This document shows positions 59,258-64,000 of a stretch of DNA of 64,000 bases, piece by piece. The notes below the pieces were generated by a model. It saw only the letters and a list, made by a program, of their open reading frames with translations, did no database searches and had not been told where the DNA came from. The DNA comes from Cynocephalus volans (taxonomy: Eukaryota; Chordata; Mammalia; Dermoptera; Cynocephalidae): the NCBI RefSeq assembly GCF_027409185.1, contig NC_084462.1:185570071-185634070 (forward strand), given 5' to 3'. Made by a program: the position numbers and the translations under genes. The stretch's first letter is position 1; each line of letters starts with the position of its first letter.

Positions 59258-60565
59258 CGTACTAACAGGGAAAAACTAAAACACCACATGCACCTTAGAC
59301 ACTATTTAAGAAGTCTCTGAAAACCTAGTCCACAGAGGAGACACAAACAAGGACACCAGGGGACATTTTATCCAGTCCGTAGCTTGCCTTGTCATCCTCT
59401 TTTCAGTGACTTTTGCAGAGACAGACTTTCTAATTAATAGCTCCAGCCTGTCAATGTTTCTTCCCTGCGTTGTGCTGTTGTCTCACCTCCATTGCATGTG
59501 GTATTTTCTCTTTTTATGAAACATTCGTAAGCCGTAGGTGCCTGCTCAGCACCACGTGAGGTCCCTACCTTCAATGATCAGCCTCATTACTGGCCCCTCA
59601 TCTGCACCTGCACAGGAGACTTGGTAAGAATTGAGCAGGGACCTTGACTCAGGAAGCTGAGTGTCTAGGGACAGATCTAGTGAGAATTTAAACAGTGGTA
59701 GACAGAGGATGGTATTAGGGCAAGTGTCCGTGATGTCTGAGGGACAGCAGAGAGTGGGCAGGGAGCAGGGCTCTGTCCAGCTGCTTCTCAATATGCACAG
59801 GGAATCGCCCCAGGGAACCTGAGATACACAACTTAGGACACAGTTCCCAGGGCTGCTTTGAGAGGCCCCACCCAGAATGCAGCCCAGCAGGGCCCTGGTG
59901 GGAATTTCTCTCTGTGCTTGTCACCCTGAAACCTCCACAGAGAAGTGTAAGAGCTGTGTCTGGCCCCCAGGCAGCTGCTTCTCCATCCAGGACACTGGAG
60001 GATGGACAGAGAGAGGGACACATACTGAACAAATGTGTCCACAGTGTGAATGAGTATCCAGAGGATAGACTGCCCCAGGCAGGACACGGACCCCATGGAC
60101 AGAGTTCCTGAGGGATGATCATAACCATGTGGCAGCACGTGTGCTTCACTGAGGAAAAAGACCACTTAGGGACACTGTGCGCCTGGACTGAGCTAACCTT
60201 TAGGGAAAAATATTGTTGATCACGTGAAGATAAGAATCTTTACAATGATTTGTGTGTCAGGAAAGAGAACAGGTCATGTTCACACCTGAGAAATAAAAGG
60301 TCCCAGTGAGTGGAAACATCTTATCTACAAATGAGGGAAGTTACTTCAGTCTGTGTTGCCTGCAGTGAGAACATGGGAATTAGAGTCACAAAGAACAAAG
60401 CAGGAAATGACCCTGAGGGACATCTGGGAGTCAGCAGAACAGAGGAAACCTCAGATCCCAAGAGGAACGCCCCATCCCCTCTCTGCACCTGCTCCATGGG
60501 GAACAGGAGCTGGGTGGGCCTTGAGCGCCCCCTGCAGCCCAGACCCCTCCTGTATCCTGCAGGGA

Positions 60566-60604
60566 GGTTTGTGCCTGGGCTCACGCTGTCTTCCTGTCAC
60601 TGTG
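60566..60604 (-). other. 23-RSS of the third intact VH gene
   Basis: Minus strand: CACAGTG (60,604-60,598), a 23-bp spacer, and GCACAAACC (60,574-60,566). The nonamer's first base is G instead of A; otherwise it equals the B1 RSS. Confidence 0.93.
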
Positions 60605-61045
60605 TCTCTTGCACAGAAATACACGGCCGTGTCCTCATCGGTCACAGAGCTCAGCTGCAGGGAGAACTGGTTCTTGGACGTGTCTCTGGTGATGGAGGTG
60701 CGGCTCTTGACGGACGGGTTATAACCTGTGCTTCCACTATAACTAATGTATCCCATCCACTCAAGGCTCTTCCCCGTGGGCTGGCGGATCCAGTGCCAGG
60801 AGTAACTGCTGCTTGTGATGGAGTCACCAGAGACTGTGCATGTGAGGGAGAGGGTCTGCGAGGGCTTCACCAGTCCTGGGCCCGACTCCTGCAGCTGCAC
60901 CTCGGACAGGACACCTGGAGACAAGGAGAATCAATCACTGTCAGTCACTTGCAGGCACAACCATATCGTAGACCCATGTGTGACATCTGAGACACTCACC
61001 TTGGAGAGCTGTCACCAGGCAAAGGAGAAGACCCCACAGTCTCAT
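60605..61045 (-). CDS. IGHV: Immunoglobulin heavy variable segment, clan II, apparently functional
   Basis: The leader exon is 61,045-61,000 (46 nt; [15 protein letters not shown]; donor GTGAGT). The V exon is 60,914-60,605, and the mature region starts at 60,903 ([10 protein letters not shown]), 99 codons plus 2 nt. Cys22, CDR1 [13 protein letters not shown]2 [15 protein letters not shown]2 ISYSGST, NPSVKS and TAVYFCAR are present, with no stop or frameshift. It is the B2 paralogue of the gene at 21,934-22,374. The two V exons differ mainly in CDR1, FR2 and the CDR2-FR3 boundary, exactly where germline diversity is useful. The promoter octamer is perfect. The ORF running on through the RSS and flank is not biological: V segments end at the heptamer. 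Confidence 0.96.
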
Positions 61046-61157
61046 CTTCTGTTAGATCTCAACTCTGCCTTCCCCAGACACCTGAGCCCTGTCTGAGGAC
61101 AGACCTGTGAGCTTCCACCACCCATGAGTCTACATTTACCCTAGAGCTTGAAGGAAA

Positions 61158-61165
61158 ATTTGCAT
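61158..61165 (-). promoter_or_regulatory. Canonical octamer of the third VH gene
   Basis: Minus-strand ATGCAAAT lies 113 bp upstream of the leader ATG, identical in position and flanks to the B1 gene. Confidence 0.9.
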
Positions 61166-62059
61166 GTGGGAGAGCTCTGTCCTTATAAGCGGTAAGGAAC
61201 TGAGGTGGGACTTCTGCATTTTTGATGGGCCTATATTCTATTATTTTTTGAAAATTACATGACATATAATTATCAGATGTGAAAGACCACTCCATAATGT
61301 GGCCCCAGATTTCTTAGCCCAGATCTACCTTCCTTCTGCCTTCTCTTGTGCCTTGTCTTGGGCCCAGCCCAGCTTTTCCCACAAACTCAAGCTCTGGGTC
61401 GTGCTTTTACAGTTCTGATCGCAGCACAACCCCTGCTTTCTTTCCCTGCACCCTCTCCTGTCATGTGCTTCTCATCACATCTGAGAGCTTGTTACATTGT
61501 TACATGGTTGCTGTTCCATGAGTTCCTGGCCTGCCTTGTGCTCTGTCCAACATGTGATACAAGACACAGCACATGGGAACCCACAGGGACTCTGCAAAAT
61601 ACAGCATCCTGTACATGACTGAGGAAACTGATTCTCACTGTTTGGAAAAGATAAATGGACTCTTTTAAATGCACCTTAACAAGGTAAATCCTGTGCTCCT
61701 AATGTGTTCGAATTTTCAACAGAAATTCAGTTCTCAGCCTTATTATTTTAAACATTGATGTAATTCTTTCATTTAGTCCTACAATCACATCAGATATCCC
61801 CGCTTGTGAAAATATCAATCACAATGGTTAACATGCAAGCAGTAATAATATCCCTAATATGAAAGTTTAAAAACACACTTCCCTTTGATGTCGCTGCATT
61901 GGGGCCCATGACAGCCACTCCATGACTGTGGTCACTGCCCTCTGAGATGCCGCCCACCACAGAGAAAGAGGCCAGGGGCTGTGCTGGATGCTGTGCTGTG
62001 TCTACTCCTGTGAGCCCCCTCTCTGTCCCAAGAGCAGGTCCATGTCATGGAGGGACAGC

Positions 62060-62600
62060 CCTTGAAGGCTCCTGAGTGGATTATAAGCCAGGAGCTGCTG
62101 ATGGACAATTCGGGGCTGATTCTTCAGTTCTTGTTAACTCATGAATTTTGCTGAGATTTTACCAAAATGGTAAAAGACCTGAAAAAAGACAAAGGAAAAC
62201 AAACACACTGAAATGACAAAGCAAGTATCAGACCCAGGATAAGATGTGACATAGGTTTTGGAATTATCAGAGAGGAGATTTAAAATAACTAGGTGTATGT
62301 GCAACTCTGTTTCGGTTCATTTCTCAACCTTCAGCTGACAATGCAGAGTCCCAGCTGCCCATGTCGATTTACCCAGGATAATTTATCAGTACGTTCTGCC
62401 TAGTGTAGCAAACGCTCCAGCATCTCAGTGCAATAAAGTTTCAAGAACAAATATGTACTGTTTGCTCATTTCTACTCTAATGTGTCCAGGAGGGAAGTTG
62501 CGGTGAGAAGAGGTGTCTGATTCATAACGTCACTCAGGAACCCAGACTCCCACTGGTTTGAGACCCAGAACCTACAGCTTGTGGACTGATGCTTAATAGA
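62060..62600. other. B2-specific segment without a gene
   Basis: About 540 bp lie between 'ggagggacagcccttgaagg' and 'agaaggagagggaatgatgaa'. In B1 the corresponding points are only a few tens of bases apart (23,405-23,440). I do not recognise the content. Confidence 0.55.
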
Positions 62601-62998
62601 AGACAGAAGGAGAGGGAATGATGAATTTCAGGTGGACTATTTTTTAACTGTTGTAAATACACTTACCATGAGCTCTTCTCTGTTAACACATTGTAAGTGC
62701 ACAATGCGGTATTGTTAACTGTGGGTGCAGTGCTATAGAGCAGATCCCTAGAACTTGTTCATCCTGTGTAACTGAAGCTTTGTATCTGTTAAACTTTAAT
62801 ATAATTATCCAGGCTGTGACTGTGTATCTGTGTAGCTTTCCTTTGGCTTAATTAATCATATGGTCCTGACTTACATCAAAAGATCAAAAACGTATGTTGT
62901 CTGTCAACTCTGCATGCAAGAGGACAACAGGTGTTTGGGGGAACTGAAGGGTAACACACTAACCATGTATCACTTGAGTTTCTCTCTCTCTCCTGCCC

Positions 62999-63001
<3 letters not shown>

Positions 63002-63054
<53 letters not shown>
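63002..63054. repeat. (CA)n microsatellite
   Basis: About 26 uninterrupted CA dinucleotides. The B1 counterpart has mixed cacaga/cacaca sequence instead. Confidence 0.97.
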
Positions 63055-63058
<4 letters not shown>

Positions 63059-63759
63059 CAGTGGTCTTTTTGGAAAATCTAACTTGAGCGATGCCTCTGA
63101 TTGATGCTGAGCAATTCCTTGTAACATACACAAATGTGAAATGTGAAACTTCACAGCCCTGTTCTGACATATGTCACCGTGTAGAGGAAGAATCTCCCAA
63201 GGTACAGATTCAGCAGGACAGCCCTGTGTGTTGTGGACAGTGAATCGTCGCTGTTCCTTGTATCATAATTTTCCTGCTAGTCTCATATACATGTTGCATA
63301 TTAACTTGCATTAGGAGTGTTTGTGTTTTGTGGATGGATCTATTTTTTCTTTATTTAAAGAAAAAATAATATTCAAATTCATTAAGCAGGACTCTCACAC
63401 CAATGAAAGGATAAAATATATTCAAAAAATGTCTTATATAGAATGTCAGAAAAGGGAGAAAAAATACTAGCAGAGAGAATTTTATTATGCTTTAAATGAT
63501 ACAATATTAAACACAATGACTATACAAATAATAACCATAATGAGCAGTATTGATATGTTTAATGAATCAGTAGGCAAACCTAAACAACAGCAAAAAAATA
63601 AATTACTAAACAGCAATGGCATTGGAGACCAACAGAGAGGTGACTTGAGGTTTTATCTCATGGATTTAGGAATTATAGGGATCAAAATTCTGAGCATCAC
63701 TAGACTTAGATAGGACACAGATTTGTACGTTATTCTCTTCTGAAACACAAATATAGAAG

Positions 63760-63760
<1 letters not shown>

Positions 63761-63826
<66 letters not shown>
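63761..63826. repeat. (GA)n microsatellite
   Basis: About 33 uninterrupted GA dinucleotides. Open frames encoding Ser-Leu runs on the minus strand are artefacts. Confidence 0.97.
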
Positions 63827-63828
<2 letters not shown>

Positions 63829-64000
63829 AGGAGAGGGAAAGAGAAAACTATCATGGTGAAAAAAGGTAAAATGTTCAAGAATCAGACCTACAAGGCAAGG
63901 AAGAAAGGGGGTCATGGATTGAGAATAACCTTAGAGATCAGAAAGCAACACACCCCATCACGTCAAAATGTGCACGTAACTGTGTTAAATTTCTCTGCCA

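Larger units (their letters stand above)
58078..59707. other. Spacer between A2 and B2; no gene
   Basis: It begins with a short L1-3'-end-like piece (about 58,080-58,200: 'gaggtgataaatacgttgatc') and holds the inverted repeat described separately. This segment has no counterpart in copy 1, where the ERV-L-like provirus lies between the corresponding flanks. Confidence 0.7.
59708..64000. repeat. Duplication block B2 (paralogue of 21,030-24,980)
   Basis: It matches B1 from 'attagggcaagtgt' through the VH gene and beyond, and continues to the window end. About 0.5 kb at 62,060-62,600 is absent from B1. Confidence 0.85.

Noticed and set aside
59715..60149. 144-codon minus-strand open frame upstream of the B2 VH flank
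   Set aside because: The B1 counterpart (21,031-21,470) does not keep the frame, so it is not under coding constraint.
60451..60604. Continuation of VH reading frames beyond the heptamer
   Set aside because: V segments end at the RSS; the frame staying open through the spacer and flank is chance. The same applies to the genes at 12.8 and 21.9 kb.
60310..60990. 226-codon plus-strand open frame
   Set aside because: It is the antisense of the VH gene at 60,605-61,045; conserved VH codons and the RSS explain the sequence on the other strand.

Overview
This window is mammalian nuclear DNA from an immunoglobulin heavy-chain variable (IGHV) region, read on the strand opposite to transcription: every VH segment lies on the minus strand. 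Three VH genes look usable (12,781-13,219; 21,934-22,374; 60,605-61,045). Each has a 46-nt leader exon, a short intron, an open V exon, and a 23-bp-spacer recombination signal (RSS) immediately 3'. Two VH pseudogenes (9,159-9,598; 54,031-54,454) and three smaller VH relics (about 255-380, 4,180-4,365, 28,735-28,930) complete the family. All five full-length segments are of the VH clan II type (short FR1 of the [17 protein letters not shown] kind). No D, J or constant genes were seen. I recognised no Alu or B1 elements, so the species is left open beyond 'placental mammal'.

Layout. 0-11 kb: VH relics, L1 debris, an inverted L1 that abuts the heptamer of a VH pseudogene, and a 32-unit, 21-bp minisatellite. 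11.2-16.5 kb: duplication block A1 with the first intact VH gene. 16.5-21.0 kb: an LTR-bounded, decayed ERV-L-like provirus on the plus strand. 21.0-25 kb: block B1 with the second intact VH gene. 25-29.8 kb: L1 fragments and a paralogue (C2) of the 3.1-5.4 kb segment. 29.8-36.1 kb: three 5'-truncated L1 elements. 36.4-43.2 kb: a minus-strand class I provirus with a tRNA-Phe-like primer site and broken gag, pol and env. 43.2-45.1 kb: the 3' end of a different plus-strand retrovirus. 46.8-51.6 kb: old ERV-L/MaLR debris. 52.4-58.1 kb: block A2, whose VH copy is dead. 58.1-59.7 kb: single-copy spacer containing a 117-bp inverted repeat. 59.7-64.0 kb: block B2 with the third intact VH gene.

The organising event is a tandem duplication with a period of roughly 39-41 kb (A1+B1 to A2+B2). 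After it, the copies diverged: the A-type VH survived only in copy 1, the B-type VH survived in both, an ERV occupies the A/B junction in copy 1, and a microsatellite grew into a higher-order array in copy 2. The biology is germline antibody diversity plus retroelement turnover. I did not find a convincing undescribed system; the most unusual structures are listed as findings.
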